32,114 nt of DNA from Myxococcales bacterium (GTDB taxonomy: Bacteria > Myxococcota > Bradymonadia > UBA7976 > UBA1532), in assembly GCA_020633515.1 (NCBI GenBank), contig JACKDM010000056.1, positions 1-32,114 of the forward strand, written 5' to 3'. The translations under genes were made by a program, and so were the position numbers. Positions 18,301 through 25,287 of the stretch are shown here, in pieces (within the stretch, counting starts at the first letter, position 1; each line of letters starts with the position of its first letter). The notes below the pieces were generated by a model. The model saw only the letters and a list, made by a program, of their open reading frames with translations, was not told the DNA's origin and searched no databases.

Positions 18301-21300
18301 GGCCGCCGTGGGCGGTGCGCTGGCCCTGCTGGGTGGCGGACTCGAGGTCGGCGGGCGGCACGAGGACGCGGGCGGCGAGCGACTCGGCGTCGAACGGGTC
18401 GGCGTCGAGGTCTTCGTCGCGGTAGATGAAGACCTCGGCGCCGTCGATGAGGGCGCCGGTGACGCTGTCGTAGACGCGGCCCGACGGGTCGATCACGAGC
18501 GCGAGGGTGGTGGTGGCGGCGGCGGGCACGGTGACGTCGGCGCTGGCGACCTGCACGTCGGCGGCGCTGAAGACGCGGGCGTGGTAGGCGCCGGCGGGCA
18601 GGACCGGCACCGCGAAGGCGCCGCGCGCGTCGGTGACGGCCTCGACGACCGGGGGGCCGTCGGGGTCGTCGCCGCGGGAGAGCGCGACGGTCATGCCGGC
18701 GAAGCGGCGGTCGGCCTCGCTGGCGGGCGCGCCGTCGCCGTCGGCGTCTTCGAAGACCACGCCGGCGAGCGCGCCCTCGCGCACGACCGCGCGCAGGCAG
18801 GCTTCGGCCTCGGCGGTCTCGACGGCGGGGCCTTCGAAGCGGGCGCGGTTGCAGAGCGCGGCGTCGGCGGCGAGCGCGGGGTCGACGCGGGTGCTGATCG
18901 TGAGCTCGCGCGCCTCGCCAGCGGGGAGGCCGACGTCGAGGAGGCGCACCACCGCGCGGTCGCCTTCGGTCGCCGCCTCGACGCGCGCGCCGGGCGGGAG
19001 GCCGTCGATCGCCTCGAAGTCGAGCGCGGGCGGGAGCGTGTCGGTGACGGTGAGCCCGGCGAGGTCGACGGTGCCGGTGTTGGTGAGGCGCAGCGTCCAG
19101 CCGACCACCTCGCCGCTGCCGGCCTCGGCGCGGTCGGCGGTCTTGTCGATCGTGATCCCGCGCCGGGGCGGCTCGCCGACGAGCACGACGGTCGGGGCGT
19201 TGGTGTCCTCGCCGCCGTCGTCGCTCGCCTGCGGCTGCTGGCGGGCGGCGGCGGCGAACGCCTGGTTCTGCACCGCGGGGCCGCCGGTGACGCGGGTGCG
19301 AAACACGATGCGCACCTGCCCGCCGGGCGGGATGTCGCCGGCGTCGACGGTGAGCGCGCCGCCGACGACGGCGCCGCGGTCGGCGTCGGGCGCGTCGGTG
19401 AGCGCGGCGCCGTTCCAGCGCAGGCTGCCGGCGACGTAGGCGTGGTTGGGCCCGATGGCGTCGGTGACCTCGACCGCGATCGCGTCGGTGTCGCCGCGGT
19501 TCGGCAGCGTCAGCGTCCACTCCACCGTCTGCCCGATCAGCGCCCGCTCGGCGGCGGGATCCTCGACGATGCGCGCGGTCTTGGTGAAGCCGCCGAGGTC
19601 GGGCTGCCCGCCGACGACGAAGCGCGCGCTGCCCTGCGCGGTCTCGCCGGCGGCGTCGACGACGCGGGCGATGTTGGTGATGGCGACGCCGGGGGTCACG
19701 TTGGCCCGGATCCGCACGTCGAAGCCGATCTCGACCGTCGCGCCGGGGGCGAGGCGGCCGGGGGGCGCGCCGATGAGGAGCCCGTCGGCGAAGGGCGCGC
19801 GCCCGCCGAGATCGGCGACCGGGAGCCCGTCGACGGTGGTGCTGCCGGCGACATAGTCGACGCCGGCCGGGAGCACGTCGAAGAAGCGCACGCCGTCGCC
19901 GGGCGCGTCGCCGGTGTTCTCGACGCGCACGACGTAGCCGACCGCGGCGCCGGGCGCGGTCGGGCCGGGCTGCACCTGCTTCGTCACCCGGTACGCGGGC
20001 GCGCCGATCGGCCCCGCGATCACCACCTCGGCCCGGCCCTCGCCGGTGGCCTGCTCGGCGCCGGCGCGCGCGATCGCGGTGTTGGCGAGCCGGCTCCCCG
20101 GGCGCGCGTCGGGGCGGATCCGCGCCCGCACCCGCACCGTCGCGCGCCCGCCCGCGGGGATGAAGCGCAGCGCCCCGGTCGTGCCCCCGTCCCACTCGAC
20201 GGTGTCGCCGCCGAGCCGCCCGCCATCGAGCGGCTCCACGCTGTCGAGCAGGGCGAGGTCGAGCGTGTCGCCGATCCACACGTCGGCGACGCCGGCCGGG
20301 CGCGGGTTGCGCACCTCGATCGTGTACTCGACCGGCGCGCCGGGCGCGAAGCCCTCGGCCGAGCGCGCGCGCACCGTCTTCTCGACCACCAGCGGCGCGA
20401 GCAGCCCGAAGACCGTCGGATCGGCCGCGACCGGCGTCGCCGGATCGTCGCTCGCGACCGGCTGGATCCCGTTGGCGCCCACCTCGGCCTGATTGACGAT
20501 CTGGTGTCCGGGCGGCAGCGCCGGGTCGATCTCGACCTCGAACCGGATCCGCGCGCCGTCGCCCGCCTCGATGTCGGGCAGCGCCCAGGTCAGCGTGCGC
20601 CCGGCCTGCCCGGTCGGCGCCGGCGCCCCCGCGATGAAGCGCAGCCCCGCCGGCAGGGTGTCGCGCACGGTCACGCCGGTCGCCGGGCCGCCGCCCTCGT
20701 TCTGCAGCTCGAGCAGCCAGACCACCCGACCGCCCGGCTGCCGATCACCCGAGACCGTCTTCTGGAAGCGCAGCGCCGGCAGCGACTCGACCGTCACCGC
20801 CGCCGTCGCGTCGACCGTCGCCACCCGCGCCGTGTTGCGCACCTGCTGCCCGTGCTGAAGCCCCGGCGAGAGGCGGGTGTCGATCATCAGCACCAGCGGC
20901 GGCGCGCCCGGCTCGACCCGCGCCGGCCGCCACGTCACCTGCTGGCCCGCGACCGCCGCGTCGGCGCGGTCGACCGCGAACGGCCCCACCAGCTCGCGCG
21001 GCAGCAGGTCGACCACCTCGACCCCGAGCGCCGGCGCCGCGCCTGCGTTCCACAGCTCGACGCGCCAGCGCACGTCGCCGCCCGGCCGCGCCACCCCGCC
21101 CGCGGGCAGGGCCGTCTTGCGCAGCCGCAGCGCGACCGCCGACGCCACCGCAAAGACCGTCGCGTCGTTGGCCGCCGCCGTCTCGGGGTCGTCGGTGACG
21201 AAGCGCGCCCCGTCGTGGATGATCTCGGCCTGGTTGGCGATCTGCGCGCCGTCGGGCGTGCCCGGCGCGATCGTCGCCTCGACCGCGAGCACCGCCTGCT

Positions 21301-22015
21301 CGCCCGCCGCGATGTCGACCCGCCACGTGACCGTCTGGCCGGCCAGCGCCCCGCCCTGCGGGATCGGGTTGACGAGCCCCGCCGGCAGCGTGTCGGTCAC
21401 GACCACGCCCGCCGCGTCGGCGGCGCCGCTGTTGGGGACCGTGATCCGGTAGAGCACCCGCCCGCCCGGCGAGAACGGCGGCACATCGAGCGCGAAGACC
21501 TGCTTGACCGCGTTCGAGAAGTCGGCCGCCGAGCGCACCACCACCGCGGTCGGATCACCCACCAACGCCGTCGCCGGATCGTCGCTCGCCACGAGCAGCC
21601 CGCCCGCCGCCGACGCGAACGCCTGATTCGACACGACCGTGCCATCGGGCAGCGGCGCCCGCAGCCGCACCGTGAACGTGCGCTGCACCCGCCGATTCGG
21701 CGCCAGATCGCCCAGATCCCACCGCAGCGTCGCGCCCGCCACCATCGCGCCGGGCGCGTCGACGAGCAACACCCCGACCGGCAGCGTGTCGCTCAGCACC
21801 ACCCCGCGCGCGACCGCCTGCCCGGTGCTCGCCACCGTGATCGTATAACGCAGCCGATCGCCCGGCCGGGTCGGCGCGCCGCCGTCGAGGTCGCTGACCG
21901 ACTTGATGACATCCAGGCTCGCCGCCTGCGCCCGCGCCCGCGCCGGCGCCAGCGCGACGACCGCGGCGCAGATGAGCCCGAGGCGGAGGGCGAGAGACGA
22001 CACGCGGCGCAGCAT
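12305..22015 (-). CDS. Giant DUF11-repeat / OmpA-like / outer-membrane beta-barrel protein
   Basis: Predicted cell-surface protein of 3,236 residues. A signal peptide covers about 1-29 (ends ARARAQ). Eight DUF11-like Ig repeats follow (about 30-1,080, each about 125 residues), marked by DTLPAGL-type motifs and linkers such as SDDPATALVGDPT. SdrB-like modules lie at about 1,090-1,300 (GVVFEDADGDG) and about 1,490-1,560 (GRVWCDTDGDG), flanking a ninth DUF11 repeat. An OmpA-like peptidoglycan-binding-type domain sits at about 1,780-1,860 (ending ARNRGRNRRIDIVRR). A low-complexity Pro-rich linker (about 2,100-2,215) leads to roughly 900 residues of alternating aromatic and polar strands ending FFRVTAHY, a typical outer-membrane barrel terminus. 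The start is set by the signal peptide and a promoter 20 bases upstream. Two compensating frame changes are suspected in the linker. The function is unknown; adhesion or envelope anchoring is inference. Confidence 0.85.
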   Translation of the reverse strand: MLRRVSSLALRLGLICAAVVALAPARARAQAASLDVIKSVSDLDGGAPTRPGDRLRYTITVASTGQAVARGVVLSDTLPVGVLLVDAPGAMVAGATLRWDLGDLAPNRRVQRTFTVRLRAPLPDGTVVSNQAFASAAGGLLVASDDPATALVGDPTAVVVRSAADFSNAVKQVFALDVPPFSPGGRVLYRITVPNSGAADAAGVVVTDTLPAGLVNPIPQGGALAGQTVTWRVDIAAGEQAVLAVEATIAPGTPDGAQIANQAEIIHDGARFVTDDPETAAANDATVFAVASAVALRLRKTALPAGGVARPGGDVRWRVELWNAGAAPALGVEVVDLLPRELVGPFAVDRADAAVAGQQVTWRPARVEPGAPPLVLMIDTRLSPGLQHGQQVRNTARVATVDATAAVTVESLPALRFQKTVSGDRQPGGRVVWLLELQNEGGGPATGVTVRDTLPAGLRFIAGAPAPTGQAGRTLTWALPDIEAGDGARIRFEVEIDPALPPGHQIVNQAEVGANGIQPVASDDPATPVAADPTVFGLLAPLVVEKTVRARSAEGFAPGAPVEYTIEVRNPRPAGVADVWIGDTLDLALLDSVEPLDGGRLGGDTVEWDGGTTGALRFIPAGGRATVRVRARIRPDARPGSRLANTAIARAGAEQATGEGRAEVVIAGPIGAPAYRVTKQVQPGPTAPGAAVGYVVRVENTGDAPGDGVRFFDVLPAGVDYVAGSTTVDGLPVADLGGRAPFADGLLIGAPPGRLAPGATVEIGFDVRIRANVTPGVAITNIARVVDAAGETAQGSARFVVGGQPDLGGFTKTARIVEDPAAERALIGQTVEWTLTLPNRGDTDAIAVEVTDAIGPNHAYVAGSLRWNGAALTDAPDADRGAVVGGALTVDAGDIPPGGQVRIVFRTRVTGGPAVQNQAFAAAARQQPQASDDGGEDTNAPTVVLVGEPPRRGITIDKTADRAEAGSGEVVGWTLRLTNTGTVDLAGLTVTDTLPPALDFEAIDGLPPGARVEAATEGDRAVVRLLDVGLPAGEARELTISTRVDPALAADAALCNRARFEGPAVETAEAEACLRAVVREGALAGVVFEDADGDGAPASEADRRFAGMTVALSRGDDPDGPPVVEAVTDARGAFAVPVLPAGAYHARVFSAADVQVASADVTVPAAATTTLALVIDPSGRVYDSVTGALIDGAEVFIYRDEDLDADPFDAESLAARVLVPPADLESATQQGQRTAHGGLYRFAVRRPGRYLVEVVPPGQSYQSPSVLVPPVPGTAFTDDPEGRVVPDDLPSVEPDADRSYFLAFDLDGPEDFFQNNHIPIDPLTALVDLHKRSRRPEARVGEIVSYEIDITNRSGQDLVFDPRTDTGGVFVQDVLPRGLKYVARTATLVRVRGGVETPIAADDPLGRRILRFGRFVERGGQLVQRPFDLRAGEVLRLRYHAIVGADAEPLTVLTNRAVLLADGNIPISAVAEAPVRIVADPDLDLGLLLGRVWCDTDGDGRQQPGEPGLAGARLYLDTGWRVTTDSAGQYHFKDIEPGTHAVKLDTATLLPGATLTTDEVRVIHFTRGLPAKVDFGVTCPAETVSGATLQLSDQGLLAAVAALRDRYAVFTGDVDALRLVYDEAVYTAPAVAVALLVDGEPADRPDLPPGALGAAAELAFRVAVDPAAPKARWGLYIGPLDGEDQLVAGGEGPPPAQIGWDQRGPDGEPLLRAGTAYRYRVELSGPDGGLVGSAAGSFGVGLARPAPPVVIARLPADDFDRQQRPNKALRDALAPLVPAITAAAAESSDPLVVEIHHDNSLGPLTARALTRRRAEAVVALLESLGAPAGRLTAEGLGASRPIWPNISARNRGRNRRIDIVRRPPPPADAAEVPAPAYEPQIRVDARALTPAADGRFALVADVPPEGVVEVLLQAADGRRAMFPVTVRQGQPRPAAAPRAIEVEGALPDGLTVGGRPVRPPLAAPRVTGPATAAAGEALVFTTEASATVDGWRFTVRTPAGETLHGQSGQGPPPAELSFTPDAPLDGPHAYHLTVRQGAAVAQSAPGVIGGPAPPGPGRWALRVDGRPAATEASGRVRATHMVEGDTPLLLELTSPEGARVVFFAAPPADPLAATSPRARRPCRPARRRPAALATAPSPLPPPPLAPCPCARRPARRRPPTPPPPDAAPSTPEPPTGGGGSPSPRPPPKPSPPPPRPPPPPPPPPPPSASSSPEARAALADFARAELIAVLAPVATPDDADVPARQRTVERPPPGAPPPGRSVPIRGTTAPGNRVFLAGAEVPVTPDGRFAGHIELPPGATDLEIGTLDPQGNRGLIRRPVRPADSGWFLLALGESVTGQLDTALAGTADHTRVTYGDRLYLHGRAAAWLRGYASGRDILGGVFENYRAEVHLDTARRAAFETTFRQLIDPEAFYPVYGDAADLDKPVNTRGPLYVLLQADDNTARVGSFLADLDGIELFRYDRALYGAALELDERTGPLRHELDLIAADGDLNQRHAYVELRGTGGSLYYLPHRPLVEGSERLYLIERDRISGTERRRTPLARDADYTIRYDDGRVLMKSPVSSVTLDPFGATLQPDRGEILDGHPVYLAVEYDHQDPTATGDTALGLRARETWNDAISLGAGYVEEGRPDTQPDYQLWGADLQLRAGRRTRLEAEYARSQSQDADSLRSDDGGLSFTPFHTRDGLRARGDALLLRGGVELDDLIGDGTRDHWYTEAYYQRVDAGFYSGGIIEQQGLTKYGGASRYVIDGGHAITVRHDGVIADDPLTQGQSLLAAWRRDTTRAGYGYRQGALTLDAEYVHTTFDPGALDTPVLGVIEGGEDILTDAIAGRIAYQLTDRWTALVEQEIILRSDERLHDSQLDLLTTSVGARYRIDDTLHVEAIESLRWSGANATQLGIRTDIDDRHALYLQERFARQDGRTLSTTVIGGEERFMHDRSGRAYGEYQLETGTLGERNRAVIGVGKRFHVTDGLTLDAAYEHSQIVAGEAIGESSRDALSLGVEWLDSDRIKITGRYELRYEDNDETFARDRLQLLTLNGLSLKLGPDLTFLARLNYALTYDLALDASEAELLEASAGLAWRPIAHDWFAALAKYTKRFDQRPYDLLLGSPERTESDVVSLIPIIELPWRLQLVEKLVLKRSAVQVANLPTVVSNTVLWINRLNYHLAATWDAGAEYRVLTDSLSSTAEHGWLIELNYIIQKRIRLGAGYNFTSFSDDEFADLSENYGGPFFRVTAHY
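15530..15675 (-). other. Pro-rich linker segment probably read in the wrong frame
   Basis: Inside the giant gene the annotated frame gives Arg/Pro/Cys-rich text here. A neighbouring frame gives repeats of APADPLAAAP at about 15,545-15,570 and 15,630-15,655. The annotated frame itself carries a matching PPADPLAA just upstream, at about 15,675-15,695. The simplest reading is that the natural linker repeats A-P-A-D-P-L-A-A and that two opposite one-base indels, at roughly 15,670 and 15,530, put this part out of frame while the ORF stays open. Confidence 0.5.
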
Positions 22016-22042
22016 CCCTTGGGGGCGGTGATCGGCCCTCGG

Positions 22043-22071
22043 AGTCTATGCGGCCCCGCGGTGAGCGTCCA
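22043..22071 (-). promoter_or_regulatory. Promoter of the giant surface-protein gene
   Basis: Read on the minus strand: TGGACG (22071-22066), a 17-base spacer and TAGACT (22048-22043). The -35 matches TTGACA at four of six positions. The expected start near 22036 leaves a leader of about 20 bases to the ATG at 22015. The TAGACTCC string is shared with the site at 8700. The rest of the 161-bp gap up to 22176 shows no other clear signal. Confidence 0.5.
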
Positions 22072-22176
22072 CCTCGCGGCGCCGCCCCGGCAGGGCTCCT
22101 GACAGATGTGCCCGCGGCCCTCGCCCGATCCCCACGACCCGTCTCACCGCCGCTCGACGTCGGCGAGCCCGTCGCG

Positions 22177-23766
22177 TCAGAACACGTTCACCCGCGGGAA
22201 GAACACCTCCACCCGCCGGCTCCCCACCTGCCCCGCCGGGCTCTCGTTGGCGCCCCCGAGCAGCAGCACCGTGCGGTTGTCGAGCGTCACCGCCCGCAGC
22301 CCGAAGCGCGCCTCGCTCAGCTCGCAGTTCTCCGGCACCGCCTCATCGCTCCACGAGCCATCGGTCATCGGCACCAGCCGCGAGGTCGCCCGCACCGGGC
22401 TCGCCCCCACCCGACCCCCGACCAGCAGCACCGTCTGCGCGTCGCCCTCGTCCACCGCCGCCGCCGCCAATTCTCCCCGCGGCGTCCCCAGCCGCCCCAC
22501 CTCGCCGATCGTGAACGCGCTCGTATCGAGCCGCACCACCGACGCCACCGGCGCCCCCCGATCCACCGAACCATAGCCGCCCGCGAACAGCACCCCGCCC
22601 GCCACCGGCACCGCCACGTGCCCCCACCGCGCCTCCGGCAGCGCCACCCGGTTCGGCACCACGAAGCACCCCACCCCATCCGTCGGCATCCCCCCGCCCG
22701 CGCACCCGCTCTGCGCCGGGTTCACCGAGAACACCTCGACCCCCGCCTCCGGCCCCGCCGCGCCCAGTCCCCCCGCCAGCACCGCCGGATCGCTCGCCCG
22801 CGCCACCGCCGTCATCGTGAACCGGCTCCGCGCCGCGTGCATCGGCCCCTGCAACCGGAACCGCCCCTCGATCGGATCGCTCCCCGCCGGCGCCAGGAAC
22901 CGCGCCGCCGACGCCAGCGGCGTCCCGTCTCCCCGCTCCCCCCCCGCGATCAACACCGACCCGTCCGGCAGCAACAGCGCCTCGTGCCACGCCCGCGGAT
23001 CGACCGGCAGCCCCACCGGCAGCGGCCGGTTGCCCTCCACCGAGTCCACGTCCACCAGCGCCGCCGTCTCCGTCACCGTCAGCGGCGACCCCGGCGCGAT
23101 CACCCCGCCCACCACCAGCACCTGCCCATCGGGCAACAGCGTCGCCGAATGGAACGCCCGCGGCACCACCAGCCGCCACGGCAGCTTCACCATCTGGCTC
23201 GACACCGGATCGAAGACCTCCGCCGTGTCGAGGATCCGCTCCGGCCGCCCCATCGCGTCGACCTCGGCCCCGCCGAGCACCAGCACCCGCCCATCCGCCA
23301 GCCGCGTCACCGAGGCGCCCACCCGCCGATCCTGCAAGTCGGCCGTGCCCCCGAGCCCCCGATCGCGCGACGCCGCCATCTTGTTGAGCCCCACGCAGCC
23401 CGCCCGCCCCACCATCACCGGCACCGTCACGTCGTCGCCCGCCGCCACGTCGAACGGCTGGCTCGCGCCATAAAACAGCACCGTGCTCTCCGACCCCAAA
23501 AACCCCCGCGCCGTGAACTGATAGCCCGACCCCACCGGCGCCGACGTCACCGTGCCCCGCCCCGCCGCCAGATCGAACTCCTCGACGAAGCGCTCCCCCC
23601 CGCCCTCGAGCACCAGCTCCAGCGTATCCGCCGGCCCCGCCAGCACCCCCTCGTGCATCACCCCGTCCGCCGCGTACAGCTCCACCCCCACCGCCGTCCC
23701 CTCGGCCGCCGTACACCCCGCCAGCATCACCACCAGCGCCATCATCACCCGCCGCCCGCTCACCAC
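22177..23766 (-). CDS. Kelch-repeat beta-propeller lipoprotein
   Basis: Predicted outer-membrane or surface lipoprotein, 529 residues. The N-terminus has a basic segment, a hydrophobic run and the lipobox LAGC with Cys18. A beta-rich, Ig-like region occupies about 25-125. From about 140 to the end there are repeated Kelch-type blades with the phrase DGRVLVLGG or DGQVLVVGG followed by a conserved segment about 50 residues later, roughly six or seven in total, forming a galactose-oxidase-like propeller. No catalytic residues can be assigned, so a binding role is more likely than an oxidase. The first GTG (23766) overlaps the PEGA gene by seven bases; GTG 23763 would give a four-base GTGA overlap. 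The two genes are therefore probably translationally coupled. Its coding strand is G-rich, opposite to most genes in this window. Confidence 0.82.
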   Translation of the reverse strand: MVSGRRVMMALVVMLAGCTAAEGTAVGVELYAADGVMHEGVLAGPADTLELVLEGGGERFVEEFDLAAGRGTVTSAPVGSGYQFTARGFLGSESTVLFYGASQPFDVAAGDDVTVPVMVGRAGCVGLNKMAASRDRGLGGTADLQDRRVGASVTRLADGRVLVLGGAEVDAMGRPERILDTAEVFDPVSSQMVKLPWRLVVPRAFHSATLLPDGQVLVVGGVIAPGSPLTVTETAALVDVDSVEGNRPLPVGLPVDPRAWHEALLLPDGSVLIAGGERGDGTPLASAARFLAPAGSDPIEGRFRLQGPMHAARSRFTMTAVARASDPAVLAGGLGAAGPEAGVEVFSVNPAQSGCAGGGMPTDGVGCFVVPNRVALPEARWGHVAVPVAGGVLFAGGYGSVDRGAPVASVVRLDTSAFTIGEVGRLGTPRGELAAAAVDEGDAQTVLLVGGRVGASPVRATSRLVPMTDGSWSDEAVPENCELSEARFGLRAVTLDNRTVLLLGGANESPAGQVGSRRVEVFFPRVNVF

Positions 23767-25214
23767 CGCACCTCCGCGTCGAAGCGCTTCGCCGGCGCCT
23801 CATCCCCCGACAGCAACAACGCCGCCGCCACTGCGCCCCCCGCGACCACCACCCCGCCCACGACCCACACCCACGCCCCCACGCCCCCCTCGTCCTCCGC
23901 CTCCGTCGCGCCCGGCGCCGGCTCCACCGGCACCGGCGAGCTGAACCGCACCGGCGCCCGCTCGATCGGCGGCTCCGGCGGCGGCGGCTCCGGCTCCGGC
24001 GGCTCGACGAACACCGGATCGAGCACCGGCGGCGCCACCGGCGGCGGCACCGGCGCATGAACCGCCACCTGCCCGCCCACCACCACCTTCTCCTCGGGGA
24101 AGTCGCTCACCGCGTCGACGATCGCGCCCGCGAACCGCGTCGCCTGCACCGCCGCGCTGTTCAGATCGGCCCGAAACACGAACTCGTCGAACGCCGCCAC
24201 CTGCTTCTGCTCGACCCCATACAAAAACGCATCGAGCACGAACCCGTTCCCCCGCGACGACAGGTGGCTCACCACCACGTAATCCGCCCGCGCCTTCGCC
24301 GCCACCGCCTCCGCCATCTCCCGGAACGGCTCACCCAGCTCCCCCGCCCGCGCCAGCGCCCAGAGCGCCTGCTTCTCCTCCGGCGACGCGTCCTCCGCCG
24401 GCGGCGGCCCCAGCTCCGTCTCCAACGTCACCGTCACCTCGCTCGTGCCCCCGCCCTTCACCCGCACCCGCGCCCCCCCCAGCCCCGCCGCCGCGTCCTC
24501 CGCCTGGATGTAATGATCCCCCCGCACCAGCCGCGGCACCGTCAGCGGCGCCGCCCCCATCTCGACCCCATCCACCCGCACCCGCGCCCCCGCCGGCACC
24601 GTCACGATCCGCAGCGTGCCCCGCTTCTTCGCCAGGAGCTTCTGCTTCTCCTCCGCGAACAGCGCCTTCGCCGCCGCGCTGAACTCATCGAGCGGCTCCG
24701 CCTCCGGCACCGCCGCCACCACCCGCCGGAAGAAGTCCTCCGCGTCCGCGTCGTAACCCAGCGCCTGACTCGCCGCCCCCAGATAACCCAGCGTCTCGAA
24801 GACCGCCTCCAGCTTGTTCACCGAAGCGATCCCCTCCTCATACAGCCCCAGCGCCGCCCGAAGCTGCCCGAGCGCCGCCTCGAACTCCCCCCGCGCGAAC
24901 GCCTCCTTCGCCGCCACCCGCAACCGCTCCGCCTGCTCCACCCGCGGATCGGCCTCCCCCGCCCGAAAGCGCCCCGACTCCCCCGACCCCGTCACCTGCA
25001 CCGCCGGCCGCCGCGACAGCTCCCGCCGCACCCCCTCGTCCAGCGAGCGCGCCATCAACGACGCCCCCGCCGCCGGCCCCGCGTCCACCGGCCCCAGCCA
25101 CACCCGCGGCGCCGGCGTCTGCGCCCACCCCACCACCGGCCACATCACCTGCCAGCTCGCCACCACGGCGGCCACCAGCCACCCAAAGCCAGCACCACGT
25201 CGGGATCGCACCAC
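23760..25214 (-). CDS. PEGA-domain envelope protein with C-terminal transmembrane anchor
   Basis: Predicted exported protein of 484 residues. A hydrophobic signal segment spans about 10-30 (WLVAAVVASWQVMWPVVGWA). An Ala/Glu-rich helical, TPR-like region lies at about 85-185. A PEGA domain follows at about 195-265 (GTLRIVTVPAGARVRVDGVE, then GAAPLTVPRL), then an alpha/beta segment. A Pro/Glu-rich linker lies at about 388-418 (PPEPEPPPPEPP), and one transmembrane helix at 441-466 leaves a short basic tail. The GTG at 25214 is chosen because GAGGAG lies seven bases upstream; a longer ORF extends back across the divergent kinase start and lacks a signal peptide. PEGA domains occur in surface-associated proteins, often beside repeat-rich envelope genes. 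The stop overlaps the Kelch lipoprotein start. Confidence 0.8.
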   Translation of the reverse strand: MVRSRRGAGFGWLVAAVVASWQVMWPVVGWAQTPAPRVWLGPVDAGPAAGASLMARSLDEGVRRELSRRPAVQVTGSGESGRFRAGEADPRVEQAERLRVAAKEAFARGEFEAALGQLRAALGLYEEGIASVNKLEAVFETLGYLGAASQALGYDADAEDFFRRVVAAVPEAEPLDEFSAAAKALFAEEKQKLLAKKRGTLRIVTVPAGARVRVDGVEMGAAPLTVPRLVRGDHYIQAEDAAAGLGGARVRVKGGGTSEVTVTLETELGPPPAEDASPEEKQALWALARAGELGEPFREMAEAVAAKARADYVVVSHLSSRGNGFVLDAFLYGVEQKQVAAFDEFVFRADLNSAAVQATRFAGAIVDAVSDFPEEKVVVGGQVAVHAPVPPPVAPPVLDPVFVEPPEPEPPPPEPPIERAPVRFSSPVPVEPAPGATEAEDEGGVGAWVWVVGGVVVAGGAVAAALLLSGDEAPAKRFDAEVRW

Positions 25215-25253
25215 CGCACCGCTCCTCGCCAGGGCTGCACCACGAAGCGGTTG

Positions 25254-25283
25254 GCGGTAGCATGGCGCTCGCAGCCCCGTCAA
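25254..25283 (-). promoter_or_regulatory. Candidate promoter of the PEGA-Kelch operon
   Basis: Minus-strand TTGACG (25283-25278) lies 18 bases upstream of TACCGC (25259-25254) in the 73-bp divergent region. The -35 is a good match but the -10 is poor. On the plus strand TAGCAT at 25258-25263 could serve the histidine kinase, without a recognisable -35. The two overlap, so transcription of the divergent units could compete. Confidence 0.3.
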
Positions 25284-25287
25284 CGTC

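Noticed and set aside
15776..22102. Plus-strand open frame of over 2,100 codons antisense to the giant gene
   Set aside because: High GC leaves few stops on either strand. The product is Gly/Asp/Val/Glu-rich early and Arg/His-rich later, with no domain, while the minus-strand frame gives signal peptide, repeats, OmpA-like domain and barrel.
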